A DNA stretch of 64,000 nucleotides from Actinoplanes sp. NBC_00393 (GCF_036053395.1 NZ_CP107942.1:5856501-5920500), one strand, 5' to 3'; counted from the first letter of the stretch, positions 33,991 to 43,516 are shown. Made by a program: numbers and translations. The notes: generated from the sequence alone by a model not told the origin.

Positions 33991-35427
33991 GTGGTTTCAT
34001 TCATCGGCAGGGAGCAGCAGCTCTCCACACTCCAGGCACTCCTGGCAGACATCGAGCGTGGCAGCGGGGACCCCTCCCCCGGTGAGTGTCTACTCATCCG
34101 AGGGAGGCGCCGGATCGGCAAGTCCAGTCTCGTGGAGGCGTTCGTCGACCGCGCCGGCGTACCGGCCGTCTTCTTCACCGCCTCCGGCGCGTCCACAGAC
34201 ATCGAGTTGGAAGCTTTCACCGAGGCGGTGCGGGCATCCACCCTTCCGGAGCGAGAGGTGTTCGACGACGCGACCCCCGGCAACTGGAGTGCCGCGCTAC
34301 GGCAGCTCGCCGGCGTACTGCCCGACGATCAGCCGAGCGTGGTGGTGATCGACGAGGTGCCCTACCTGGTCGACCGGGTGGACGCCTTCGAGGGGATCCT
34401 GCAGCGTTCCTGGGACCGTGAGCTGAGCCGCAAGCCGGTTCTGCTCGTGCTGGTCGGATCCGACCTGTCGATGATGGAAGCCCTCGGTTCCTACGGCAGG
34501 CCGTTCCATCAGCGCGGCAAGGAGATGGTCCTCGGCCCGCTGAACCCGGCGGAGGTCGGTGAAATGCTCCGGCTGGACCCGGCCGAGGCCTTCGACGCGG
34601 CTCTGGTCACCGGCGGTCTTCCGCTGATCTGCGCCGGCTGGCGGCCAGGCGACGATCTCTGGACGTTCCTCGCCGCCGAGCTGGCCAATCCGGTCTCGCC
34701 CCTGCTGGTCTCGGCCGAGCGGTCCCTGGCCGCCGAGTTCCCCGATGCCGCGATGGCCCGTACGGTCCTGTCCGCGATCGGCAGCGGCGAGCGGACCTTC
34801 ACCAACATCGCCCGGGCAGCCGGAGGCATCTCGCACTCGACGTTGACGCGAGCCGCCCAGGTGCTCATCGACAAGCGCGTCGTCGCGGCAGAACTACCGC
34901 TCTCCACCACGGCTTCGAAAGAACGTCGCTATCGAGTCACCGACCCTTACCTGCGTTTCTGGCTGACCTTCGTAGCGCCCCACCTGGCCGAGATCGAACG
35001 CCTGCGCGGGGACCTCACCCTGCAACGCGTCAAGGCGGGCTGGACCACCTGGCGCGGGCGAGCGGTGGAACCGTTGCTGAGGGAATCCCTTGCACGCCTG
35101 CTGCCGGACGGCGCGTTGCCCGCCGCACCGGCGATCGGCTCCTACTGGACCCGCTCCAACAGCATCGAGATCGACATCGTCGGCGCCGACCGCGAACCCG
35201 TGGCCAAGCACCTTCTCTTCATCGGCTCGATCAGATGGCTGGAGGCCGCCGCCTTCGACGACCACGACCTGGTGGCGTTGCAAAGACATCGCACGGCTAT
35301 CACCGACGACCCCATCCCCCTGGTGGCCCTGAGCCGCAGTGGCGTGTCGGCCGCCGGTTTGAGCGCCAGTTACGGCCCCGCCGACCTCCTTCAGGCGTGG
35401 CAGCACAGCGGGGCAACGCGACCGTGA
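33991..35427 (+). CDS. Archaeal-type/STAND ATPase with C-terminal DUF234-like nuclease-fold domain
   Basis: A 478-residue protein. The N-terminal P-loop NTPase has Walker A RGRRRIGKSSL (about 37-47) and Walker B VVVIDEVPYL. A wHTH follows (TFTNIARAAGGISHSTLTRAAQVLIDKRVV, then RYRVTDPYLRFWLTFV). The C-terminal part carries IEIDIVGADREPVAKHLLFIG, resembling the restriction-endonuclease-like fold of DUF234 proteins. GTG 33991 has GGAG 7 bases upstream. These ATPases are common in mobile regions; their function is unknown. It lies next to an IS5-type element and has a strong palindromic operator, which could mean self-repression or phage control. Confidence 0.8.
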   Translation: MVSFIGREQQLSTLQALLADIERGSGDPSPGECLLIRGRRRIGKSSLVEAFVDRAGVPAVFFTASGASTDIELEAFTEAVRASTLPEREVFDDATPGNWSAALRQLAGVLPDDQPSVVVIDEVPYLVDRVDAFEGILQRSWDRELSRKPVLLVLVGSDLSMMEALGSYGRPFHQRGKEMVLGPLNPAEVGEMLRLDPAEAFDAALVTGGLPLICAGWRPGDDLWTFLAAELANPVSPLLVSAERSLAAEFPDAAMARTVLSAIGSGERTFTNIARAAGGISHSTLTRAAQVLIDKRVVAAELPLSTTASKERRYRVTDPYLRFWLTFVAPHLAEIERLRGDLTLQRVKAGWTTWRGRAVEPLLRESLARLLPDGALPAAPAIGSYWTRSNSIEIDIVGADREPVAKHLLFIGSIRWLEAAAFDDHDLVALQRHRTAITDDPIPLVALSRSGVSAAGLSASYGPADLLQAWQHSGATRP

Positions 35428-35658
35428 CGAATCGCGCCCAATGCCCGTGCGAGGCGAACGGTGTGGCAGTCGGTGTTCAACAGTGCCCCGGTCGAACCGG
35501 TGGGGCGAGCCGTACGTCCGTGCCGTCGCCCGTGACGCAACGATGGCAAGACCGACGGCATGCACCGTGGGTCCGGCGTCGTCAGCGTGCAGTGCCGGCG
35601 GGAACAGGGCGAGCAGTTCGCCGATGTCGCACGATTCGATACGGAGGTCTTCCCCGCA

Positions 35659-36978
35659 CTACGGATGGGCCCGAGGCCGCAGAGCCCGGGCTCGCAGCGC
35701 TGCATGAGCGGCGAGCCGGCCCGCGTCGGTGAGCCGCAGCGGTTCGTCGAAGCGCCACTCGGCGGCGAGGCCGAGCAGGCGTAGCCGTCGCCGGAGATCT
35801 CCGAGGAGCCTGCCGGCCTGGTCAGGGGTGACCTGTTGGTCGGTGTGCTGGTCGCGCCAGCCCTGCTCGGCGAGCGCCTGCGCGACAGCCGCGTCGAGTG
35901 CCCGGTAGTCGTAGTCCTGGCCGGACAGAAGCAGCAGCAGAGCGACCTCGCCGGCAGCGGCGTCGGCGGCGTCCGAGCCGAGCAGGCCGCGCATGGTGGC
36001 CTGCCACAGTGCTGGCGTTCCGCCGGCCAGGACAGTCTTGCCGATGCTGCTCAACAACAGTTTGCGTCCGGAGCGACGCACGACACCCATCTGTTTGGCG
36101 AGCTCACGCAGGGTCCACAGTTCGACGATGTCGGATTCCGAACGCGGGTTGGCAGCAAGCGTTAGCCAGCCGAAGCGGCGACAGCCCTCGGCGACGAGAG
36201 GCCGAGTGAGAGTGCCGGTCTGGGTGAGTGCCGCACCCACGGCGGCGTGGTCGAGCAGCCATTGCAACGGCGCGAGATGTTCCGCGGCGGTGTCGGGAGC
36301 AGCGACCGGGTGCAAAAGCTGGTTGGAGGTCGCCGTGGCGAGACGCCGGCGTTCGGCGCCGCGGCCGTCGGCCCAGTCCTGCAGCCGTTCGGTGTGCACC
36401 CACTGCAGCCAGGTGCTGCCGGTGAGGTCGTCGCGGGGACTGTCCAGGAACACGCGGATGGTCTGCTCGGCGACCTTGCGCCAGCCCGGCCGGCCGGGTC
36501 GCAGTTCGCCGTTGTCGATGGCGTGTTCCAGCGCCAGCGACGCCGACGCGTAGGCACTGGCCTCGTCGCTGCCCATGATCGATCCCCACTCGATCACGCC
36601 CGGCAGGTCGGGTGGTTGCAGGCCGCTGGCCGCCAGCGCGGACCGGTAGGCCTTGAACCCGGCCGTACCGCCGTCATGCTCGTAGGTGGCAAGGATGTCG
36701 GCGGTGGCGGCCGAGCCGCACATGCCGGCGTACCGGATGCGCCCCAACCGATGGAACAGCTCACCGAGAGCGGTAGCGACCTGCTGTTTCTCCTCGAGGT
36801 CACACAGCCATTTCGTCGGTAGCTGGTACCACAGGAAGTCGGCCAAAGCATGCCCGGTGACAGCCCTGAGTCCTTCTCCCCAGGTCAGCGAGTCGAAACC
36901 GGCCCGAGCCGCAGCGGCCAGGTCCACGTCGATGCGGGCCAGGTCGGCCAGCACCGCCTCCACGGCGGGTTCAGCCAT
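35659..36978 (-). CDS. Hypothetical protein, partner of TPR/SEC-C protein
   Basis: A 439-residue helical protein with no signal peptide and no family I recognise. It has a hydrophobic region around 85-125 (AGMCGSAATADILATYEHD), many Leu/Ala helices and a winged-helix-like C-terminus (LGLAAEWRFDEPLRLTDAGRLAAHAAL). Its start overlaps the stop of the upstream TPR/SEC-C gene by 8 bases, so the two are co-translated and probably work together. A role is not assigned. Confidence 0.6.
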   Translation of the reverse strand: MAEPAVEAVLADLARIDVDLAAAARAGFDSLTWGEGLRAVTGHALADFLWYQLPTKWLCDLEEKQQVATALGELFHRLGRIRYAGMCGSAATADILATYEHDGGTAGFKAYRSALAASGLQPPDLPGVIEWGSIMGSDEASAYASASLALEHAIDNGELRPGRPGWRKVAEQTIRVFLDSPRDDLTGSTWLQWVHTERLQDWADGRGAERRRLATATSNQLLHPVAAPDTAAEHLAPLQWLLDHAAVGAALTQTGTLTRPLVAEGCRRFGWLTLAANPRSESDIVELWTLRELAKQMGVVRRSGRKLLLSSIGKTVLAGGTPALWQATMRGLLGSDAADAAAGEVALLLLLSGQDYDYRALDAAVAQALAEQGWRDQHTDQQVTPDQAGRLLGDLRRRLRLLGLAAEWRFDEPLRLTDAGRLAAHAALRARALRPRAHP

Positions 36979-38026
36979 GGTCTCCGGCCTGGGGTGCGCC
37001 GCAGCATTTCTTGTACTTGCGGGCCGAACCGCACCAGCACGGCTCGTTACGTCCCGGCGGCCAGGAGATCAGCTGCTCGGGACGGATCCGGGCGAGGTCG
37101 GCGGCGTACCCGGCCCGGGCCTCGCCAGGGTTCTCGCCGCGTTCGGCGCACCAGGCCAGGAAAGCATCGATCCGGATCGGGGCAATGCTGACCCGGGCCA
37201 CCCCGGAGTCGGCAGCCTCGGCGAGTTTGACCTGCATGGCCCGGCAATACTCGGCATGCGATCGCCCACCGGACGCCGCCCCACCAGGCTCGGTCAGCTC
37301 CGGCCACCGGGCAAGCGCTTCGTCATACTCCTCAGCGGGAAACCATGACAACGCCACGATCATCGGGGCGGCCGCCGCGCGGTAGCCGGTGACAGCCGCC
37401 GGTGCCGCGGTGCGCAGGATCCGCTGCCCGGACTCGCGTTCCCGGTCGGCGTGGAAGTCCACCGCGCGAGCCTGGAGGTCGTCGGCTTCCATGCCCAGCT
37501 CGGTCATACTCGTCCGTCGCAGGTCGATGAGCTGAGGGATGAGCCGTTCGGGGTCACGGGTGTCCAGAGCGATACGCATCCCGTCGGTCAGCCAGGCCAG
37601 GGCGGTGACGTGGTCACCGACAGCGGCGTACTCGAGGCCGGCGTTGTTGAACAGCCACACGTCGCCGGGGGTGTCAGCCCTGACCTGGGCCCAAATCGGT
37701 TCGGCCTCGCCGACCCGGCCGGCTCGCATCAGAATCTCCGCGATCCGGCATCGACTGTCGGGCTGCCCCGCCAAACCGGCGTCCACAGCCTCGCGGATGG
37801 TCTGCAACGCCTCGTCGAACCGGCCGGTGCCGGCGTAGGCCTGCGCCAGATCGTCGAGCAGTTCCGGAAGGTAGAACACCTCGGCGGCATCCGCGTCGGT
37901 GCGGGTGAGCGTGACCGCGTCCTGCAATGCGGCCAGGTAGGCACCGTCGTCACGCGGACGCGCGGCCATCGCCGACGCAAGCTGCCGCTCGACACGTTCA
38001 ACTTCGGACAGGTGGTTCACCGGCAT
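36971..38026 (-). CDS. TPR protein with C-terminal SEC-C zinc motif
   Basis: A 351-residue protein. TPR-like repeats (YLPELLDDLAQAYAGTGRFDEALQTIREAV, then NNAGLEYAAVGDHVTALAWL) fill the N-terminal half. The C-terminus is the SEC-C zinc-binding motif RNEPCWCGSARKYKKCCG, used in SecA and many fusion proteins for protein contacts. I placed the start at ATG 38026 because coding character ends there, although the frame is open to 38281. It is co-transcribed with the 439-residue protein and is paralogous at the C-terminus to the SEC-C protein at 40035. Confidence 0.7.
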   Translation of the reverse strand: MPVNHLSEVERVERQLASAMAARPRDDGAYLAALQDAVTLTRTDADAAEVFYLPELLDDLAQAYAGTGRFDEALQTIREAVDAGLAGQPDSRCRIAEILMRAGRVGEAEPIWAQVRADTPGDVWLFNNAGLEYAAVGDHVTALAWLTDGMRIALDTRDPERLIPQLIDLRRTSMTELGMEADDLQARAVDFHADRERESGQRILRTAAPAAVTGYRAAAAPMIVALSWFPAEEYDEALARWPELTEPGGAASGGRSHAEYCRAMQVKLAEAADSGVARVSIAPIRIDAFLAWCAERGENPGEARAGYAADLARIRPEQLISWPPGRNEPCWCGSARKYKKCCGAPQAGDHG

Positions 38027-38675
38027 CAGACCATCATGCCGTCGCGGGCGCCGGGCACGCGTGCACCGGGCCGCGATCCCCCGCCGGATGATCACGTCCA
38101 CTCCATACCTGCAACGATCCGTTGCAGGCGCGCACGATCCTCCGCCTACGGCACCTTCGCCTCGGGAAACGGCAGGGGAACGAGTACCCGCTGAAATTCG
38201 TGACCAACGACGAACTCCGGCCAACGGCCCCGGAGCCGTGCCGAAACGCCGATCAATCAACGCCGAGACTACTGCGGACAACCCGGGACAACCGCAGCCA
38301 ACTTCCGAATCCGACGAGCAACCACGATCATGGAATCACCGGCCCCGGACAGGACCGGCGAACCCAGACGAAGATCACCGTACGAGCGTTCGTGTCATCG
38401 AGGTGTCGTGATCATCCAGATAGGAGGGTGCCGTGCATCGGGGTTCGACATCACCCACAAGGGGACCAGTCACGTCGAGATTCGATCGGTCCGGACATGA
38501 ACGCCCTGCTCAACCAGGCGTCCCGGAAGTGAGGCCGATGCGGAGGGAAGGACTCACGAGCTGCTGAGTACGAATTGCCTTTGAAGATCCGCCGGAATCG
38601 CAGGCGCAAACCGTACGCGCGTACGTGCAAAAATGCGTGTCACGCCGCCGCGGTTGCATCGATGTCCAGACATGC
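38027..38675. other. Noncoding stretch upstream of tRNA-Pro fragment
   Basis: About 650 bases with no gene I can support. From about 38260 it is similar in order and sequence to 60325-60717 (shared patches include CACCGTACGAGC and TTCGTGTCA), so it is part of a larger duplication ending at the tRNA fragment. Confidence 0.5.
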
Positions 38676-38700
38676 AAAAGGCCAGCTAAGCTGGCCTTTT
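38676..38700. terminator. tRNA-type terminator, duplicated copy
   Basis: Perfect hairpin AAAAGGCCAGC-TAA-GCTGGCCTTTT. It differs by one loop base from the terminator after the intact tRNA-Pro at 60718-60742 and lies beside the tRNA-Pro fragment. Confidence 0.75.
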
Positions 38701-38706
38701 GTTAAG

Positions 38707-38748
38707 TCGGGCTGACAGGATTTGAACCTGCGACCCCTTGACCCCCAG
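38707..38748 (-). repeat. Duplicate of the tRNA-Pro 3' half (possible att site)
   Basis: These 42 bases are identical to 60749-60790, the part of tRNA-Pro(GGG) from the anticodon loop to the 3' end. The sequence then diverges (GGGGTCGC instead of TCAAGTGCG), so this copy cannot make a tRNA. Such 3'-half copies are typical of tRNA-borne attachment sites. No integrase is visible between the copies. Confidence 0.7.
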
Positions 38749-38947
38749 GGGGTCGCATTACAATTCGGTTAAGCAGCATCAGCATGTGCTTTTATGTACG
38801 CAGATTCGGACAGAACGACACCGCCATGCCGTCCACTTTCCCCGAGTCCAGCAAAAAGTTGATCAACGCCGTGACCAGAGATGTGACCACGGCCAGTCAT
38901 GTGCGGCCCCTGCCATCTATGCCAGCAAACCAGGCACTTTTCCATAA

Positions 38948-39472
38948 TCAGGAGGAAAACAGATCCTCAAGCATGGCTTGCGACCTGGGTGGAAGTTCTT
39001 CATCGGGGAAGAACTGAATACATATTTCGAGCGCCGCCTCAAGCGTCGATATACCGATGATCGATGCGAGTGCGCGAAGGTCTTCCTCGTCGCGGCCGCG
39101 GGCTGCGAATGCTTTCATTGCGAATACGTGCTCGGGCGATGCTGCCATCACTCGAATTCCGGGATGGTCGAAGACCTCACGCTTTCCGGCGTCATTCTGC
39201 GTCGAGACGTATGCGCTGGCCTGCTCGTTAAGCCACCAAGGCGGCAAGCCCATCGCCTCCGCCACGTTGCGGGCCTCCTCCAGGACGACGCCGTGCGGAA
39301 CGAACGTAGCGTCCACATCCCTCGTCACGCGGTTGGCGTCGTACGCCAGCGCCATCGCGGCGCCGCCGACGATGAAAAGGTCTGCCACGACTCCGCGGCG
39401 GAAAAGACGGTCGCCCAGCGCTGCGAAAGCACGCTCGAGTTCGGCTCGGCCGAGAAGTCCGTCGTCAGTCAT
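38948..39472 (-). CDS. Nucleotidyltransferase-like protein (AbiEii/DUF6036-type)
   Basis: A 174-residue minimal nucleotidyltransferase-fold protein. The signature LFIVGGAAMALAYDANRVTRDVDATF (about 32-57) carries G-G-x-A-M and the D-x-D metal ligands of MenT/AbiEii-like enzymes. A late segment (PEHVFAMKAFAARGRDEEDLRAL) matches the family's K-x-x-A-x-x-R-x-K/D-x-D-x-x-D-L pattern. Its ATG overlaps the stop of the upstream small gene (ATGA). Such pairs are often toxin-antitoxin or abortive-infection modules, but activity is not shown here. Confidence 0.72.
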   Translation of the reverse strand: MTDDGLLGRAELERAFAALGDRLFRRGVVADLFIVGGAAMALAYDANRVTRDVDATFVPHGVVLEEARNVAEAMGLPPWWLNEQASAYVSTQNDAGKREVFDHPGIRVMAASPEHVFAMKAFAARGRDEEDLRALASIIGISTLEAALEICIQFFPDEELPPRSQAMLEDLFSS

Positions 39473-39849
39473 GCAGCGTCCAGATCACGTACGGACAAGT
39501 AGACGCCATGCTTGCGGAAAGCGGCGGGCGCCCAGACAAGCGCCTCCATCCGCTTCGACGGCAACGGGGAAGGAAACCACGGCGTCGCCAGCACCCGAGA
39601 CCTGGCCCAATCAGGTGGCGATCGGTCGAGCTGCGCGGCGAGGTGTTCCGCGAGCGCGGCGAGCAGGACATCCCACCGCGCGTCACCCGTCATAGGTGGC
39701 TCCTGGAGCAGTAGGTCAGCCCGCTTGTCGGCCGGCTCCCATCGATACTCCTCGAGAAACTCCCATACATGTTTCCACCGGATCTTCGCGTCAGGCTGAC
39801 GAGACAGGCGGCCGGCCAGGTCAACCAAGGTCATGGGTTGATACGCCAT
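39469..39849 (-). CDS. Small partner of the nucleotidyltransferase, possible antitoxin
   Basis: A 126-residue protein, upstream of and overlapping the nucleotidyltransferase gene. The N-terminal part (TLVDLAGRLSRQPDAKIRWKHVWEFLEEYRW) is helical and could be an HTH. The rest has no recognised domain. The tight two-gene arrangement suggests an antitoxin or regulator role, by analogy only. Confidence 0.6.
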   Translation of the reverse strand: MAYQPMTLVDLAGRLSRQPDAKIRWKHVWEFLEEYRWEPADKRADLLLQEPPMTGDARWDVLLAALAEHLAAQLDRSPPDWARSRVLATPWFPSPLPSKRMEALVWAPAAFRKHGVYLSVRDLDAA

Positions 39850-40034
39850 GATCGACTCTTCCCTCCTGCTTCGCCCTCAGCTTGATCGTACGAGCTACCG
39901 CCATCCGAAGACGATCAACCCGCCCTGCCGGCCGATCAGTTCTAGACACCGAACCCCGGTCGGACGACTGCGGTCTTACACGGGCGGGCGACCGCCGGTG
40001 TCGATCAGCATCAACGGCCAGTACGATCCGCGCC

Positions 40035-40961
40035 ATGGCCCACGCCGACACGAAGCTGGCGGAAGAGCTCGAAACCGACGCCGATAGGTACCCCGACGAG
40101 CGCTCGGAGATCCTGCTGGAGGCGGCCGACGCCTGGCAGCGGGCCGGACTCCCGGACCGTGCCCGCGCCATCCTCGACGACCTCATCCGGGGCGGGGGCG
40201 AATACGGCTGCGACGCCCGCATCCAAATGGCCGACCTGCACCTGCAGGCAGGCGACACTGAGATGGCGTACGCCGAGCTGAACGCCGCGGCGAAAGATCC
40301 CGCCCTGGGCGAACGGCAGTGCGAACTCGCCGCGGAACTTCTCACCTCTCATGGCGACCTCGACCAGGCCGCTCGCTGGTACGACCGCGCCGCCGCCCGC
40401 CTCACCGACGGGCAACTCCACGCACTGCGCCGCCGTGACCAGCTGCTCACCATCGGCACCACCATCATGCTGCGCAACCGGCAGCACGTACGTCAGCAAC
40501 TCGGACACTCCCCCGACCGGCTCGACACCCTGGTGCCCGAGCTGCCCGATCCGGAGGAGCCGACGACCGCCGAGGACGTTCTCGACCTGATGGACTCCGG
40601 CTACATCCCCCGGCAGACCCGCATGCTCACCTTCCAACGCGACCAACGCCGACTCGCCCAGCAGCAGTGGCCCGGCGTCTACGAGCAACCAGAAGACGAG
40701 TACTACGACGCCGCCGAACACCGGTGGCGCGAGGTACGCGACAGCGGAGTCACCTCGATCACCGTCGTCGCCGCCCAGGTCGGCGAGCTCATCGAGTTCG
40801 CTCGTCAGCATGGCGGTTCGCCGACGGACGCGACCACCAAACGGCGCTACTGCGAGACCGCACCCGACCATCTCACGATCAGCTGGCCGCCGGAACGCAA
40901 CGCCGCCTGTTGGTGCGGCTCCGGACGCAAATACAAGAAGTGCTGCGGCCGGCCCCGGTAG
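40035..40961 (+). CDS. TPR-like protein with C-terminal SEC-C motif
   Basis: A 308-residue protein: helical repeats (ILLEAADAWQRAGLPDRARAIL, then ARIQMADLHLQAGDTEMAYAEL), a less conserved middle, and the C-terminal zinc motif RNAACWCGSGRKYKKCCG. The end is very like that of the SEC-C protein at 36971-38026 (both have ISWPP followed by R-N), so they are paralogues. I chose ATG 40035, where coding character begins. Protein-interaction role probable; partner unknown. Confidence 0.72.
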   Translation: MAHADTKLAEELETDADRYPDERSEILLEAADAWQRAGLPDRARAILDDLIRGGGEYGCDARIQMADLHLQAGDTEMAYAELNAAAKDPALGERQCELAAELLTSHGDLDQAARWYDRAAARLTDGQLHALRRRDQLLTIGTTIMLRNRQHVRQQLGHSPDRLDTLVPELPDPEEPTTAEDVLDLMDSGYIPRQTRMLTFQRDQRRLAQQQWPGVYEQPEDEYYDAAEHRWREVRDSGVTSITVVAAQVGELIEFARQHGGSPTDATTKRRYCETAPDHLTISWPPERNAACWCGSGRKYKKCCGRPR

Positions 40962-41071
40962 CAAAACGGATCGTCAGCATTCGAGGTCGCTAAGCTTCGA
41001 TCCACCGACGCGGTTTGGTGAAGCGTTGATCTGATGGTTCCGCTGCCTGGTGATTCGGTAGTCATGCAGAA

Positions 41072-41990
41072 ATGGCCGATCGCGTGATCGGCGTGCTCCG
41101 GTGTGGCTGGTTCGGGATCGGTGACGGTTGTGGCCTGTGGTCGGGCATCCCGTACGCGGTCTCGTGCCGGGCACTCGGCGTGTCACCGGCCTGGTTGTAC
41201 AAGTGGCTGCCCGGCGACACGTCGCTGCGCCGGGCCCGCCGGCAGGCGCTGACCACGCTGGTGATCGCACTGTTCCGGCGGCATAAGGGCCGCTACGGGT
41301 CCCCACGGATCACCGACGATCTGCGGGCGATGGGCTGGCGGGTCAGCGTGAACACGATCGCAGCAATCATGGCCGAGCAGCGCCTGGTCGCCCGGCCGAA
41401 ACGCCGCCGCCGCAACCTCACCCAGCCCGGACAAGTCCGCGCGCAAGGCGCCGGACCTGCTCAACCGGGACTTCAGCCCGCCACCCGAGCCGAACGTCGC
41501 GTGGGTCGGTGACCTCACCGAAATCCCGTGCGAGCAGGGCAAGTTCTACCTCGCCACCGTGCTGGACCTGCACTCACGCCGAGCGGTCGGGTTCGCCATG
41601 GGCGCCCACCACGACGCCGCCCTCGCGACCGCGGCGTTGCAGGTCGCGATCGCGGTCCGCGGCGGCGACGTGGCCGGGGTGATCTTCCACTCCGATCAAT
41701 GCGGGGAGTACACCGGCAACCTCTTCCGCGCCGCCTGCCAGCGGGCGAAAGTGCGCCAGTCCATGGGCCGCACCGGCTCCGGCCTGGACAACGCGGTCGC
41801 CGAGTCCTTCAACTCCACCCTCGAGTTCGAACTGCTCGCCGACGCCGGCCGCTACGCCACCCGGGCCCAGGCCCGCACCGCGGTCGCCGCGTTCATCGAC
41901 GAATACAACCACGACAGACGGCACTCGACCGCAGGCCGGCTCCCGCCGGCGGTCTACGAGGCCCGGGTCCGTGCCGAACAGGCAGCATGA
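41072..41990 (+). pseudogene. IS3-family transposase (OrfB) with a frameshift
   Basis: The first frame (41072-41512) gives a typical HTH_21 region (ALFRRHKGRYGSPRITDDLR, then AMGWRVSVNTIAAIMAEQRL). From about 41430 the true sequence continues in another frame as KSARKAPDLLNRDF, then NVAWVGDLTEIP with the first DDE Asp, HSDQCGEYTG, and AESFNSTLE with the Glu. A single extra G near 41432 explains the shift. The OrfA gene is absent, so the element is a dead fragment. Confidence 0.8.
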
Positions 41991-42146
41991 GGATCTGGAG
42001 AAGGAGGCGGCTACGCCGCCGCTCTCCCACCCTCAAGATCTAAAAACCTCAAGATCAAAGTCTCTACGGTTTCAGGGGATTGCCACCCGAACAGGCCCGT
42101 CTCTTCGTCTTGGACGATCGCATTGGTATCGGACATGGTCCGCACC

Positions 42147-42388
42147 TCGGCTCTCGGTAAGGGTCCCTCCAGATCAGAGAAGCCTTCACCTTGCCCAACG
42201 AGACGATCAAAGCCTGGCAAATAACGAACGTCGATATCACTCAATCGGGTTATCCAGCAAAGTACGGGTCTGCCTCTGGAGCCCGACCGTCATCACTGGC
42301 AACCTGTGCCGATGGGTCTCATCGATAGGCTCCTCGGACGAGGCGCTCCCCCAGCCGGTACAGCGACCACTATGAAGGCGGTGCGCCC
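42147..42388. repeat. ~240-bp imperfect direct repeat, copy 2
   Basis: Matches 31244-31480 in the same orientation. The plus-strand frame MGLIDRLLGRGAP starts at 42312 and stops after 44 codons with a different tail. On the minus strand a 77-codon frame (42011-42244) begins SDIDVRYLPGFDRL; its first 30 residues are also conserved in copy 1. Neither frame is certain to be a gene. The repeat may be the divergent start of two lost genes. Confidence 0.75.
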
Positions 42389-42904
42389 CGTTTCGGAAGC
42401 CATTGCGGCTCCGGCAGCTGACGGCGATGTATCGGCAGACGGCTGACCTCCGGCCAGCTGCCCCGGCCGAACAGATGACGATGAGGCGGTGGTGGCACGG
42501 ACACGGGTTCTCCTCCGGCAAGCGGGCACCGCGATGACATCGCCGACCAGGCTTCCCGGCACACCTGAACCGAACCTACCGTGCCGCAGCGGTCACGGCA
42601 GCGATTGACCTCACCCGCACTGGGGTCTACCGGCGGCCGAGCACGGCCTGTTCCAGAGGGTCGTTCGCGCTCGCCGTACCGCCCGCGGCCCGCACCCGCT
42701 CATTGAGACGGCACGCCGCGCCACTCATCGCCCGGTCACTGACCTCGCGGCGTCCAGAGTGGGCGCGGTCAGACGCGGCTCGGTCAACTCCGACGGCGAC
42801 CACGACCCGGACGATGCCGTTTACGTCTACCCGCAGCATTGGGACCGCCGAAACCAGTTTCCGTTTCGGGGCTTGACAGTTTTCCGGCAGGGCACTGCAC
42901 AGGA
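42389..42904. other. Intergenic region, no supported gene
   Basis: About 515 bases following the repeat, ending at the HATPase gene. A TTGACA-like hexamer lies near 42875 but lacks a good -10 partner. No coding signal is convincing. Confidence 0.35.
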
Positions 42905-43363
42905 ATGAATCACGTCGACAATTGCCGGCCGCCGCCCGCCGTTGAACTGCAGCGATGGGCACTGTCCGGTTCCGCCGAGTTGCGCTCGCTGCGCACATCA
43001 CTGCAGCAGGCCCTCAGCGGGATACGAACCGCGGGTTGCGACGATCTGGAGGACATCGCCGAGCGCGTCGTGCTGGTCGCCACCGAGCTGGCCACGAACG
43101 CCTTGCAACACGGGTTGCCGCCCACCACCGTACGGCTGCTGTATCACGAAGGTCGTCTGGTCCTTGACGTCGCCGATCACAATCCCGGCTATGCCCCCGT
43201 CGAGGCCGCGCTGTCCCTGGCCGGGGATCGCAGCCGTGGCCTGCCCATCGTCCGCGCGATGTCCCTGGACGTCGGCTGGTATGCCGAAGACGACGTCAAG
43301 CATGTCTGGGCGTCCTTCTCCGTCGAGCCGCAGCCGGTCGCCGTCCTCAGTCAGGACCGTTGA
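42905..43363 (+). CDS. Anti-sigma-type HATPase (RsbW-like)
   Basis: A 152-residue GHKL ATPase-fold protein. N-box VATELATNALQHG, G1 box VADHNPGYAP, and RSRGLPIVRAMS as the G2-type lid are visible. I chose ATG 42905, after which the domain begins. Such proteins hold sigma factors and phosphorylate STAS antagonists. It is convergent with, and 150 bases from, the SigB-like gene, so it may be its anti-sigma factor. That pairing is inference. Confidence 0.8.
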   Translation: MNHVDNCRPPPAVELQRWALSGSAELRSLRTSLQQALSGIRTAGCDDLEDIAERVVLVATELATNALQHGLPPTTVRLLYHEGRLVLDVADHNPGYAPVEAALSLAGDRSRGLPIVRAMSLDVGWYAEDDVKHVWASFSVEPQPVAVLSQDR

Positions 43364-43516
43364 GGCCCCCGGCCTCGGACACCTGACGAGCCGGATGCAC
43401 CGTGCAGGTCAGCCCGATCTGGTGCTTCGCAGAAGGGCGGGCTCGTAGCGGTGGCAGCAGAGCTCACGGCGTCTCACGGCCGAGCCGGGAGCGGCCGAAG
43501 GTGGTCACGCTGCCGG

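Noticed and set aside
42011..42244. 77-codon minus-strand frame starting SDIDVR
   Set aside because: Conserved only in its first part with the other repeat copy, which lacks the start codon; listed as part of the repeat, not as a gene.
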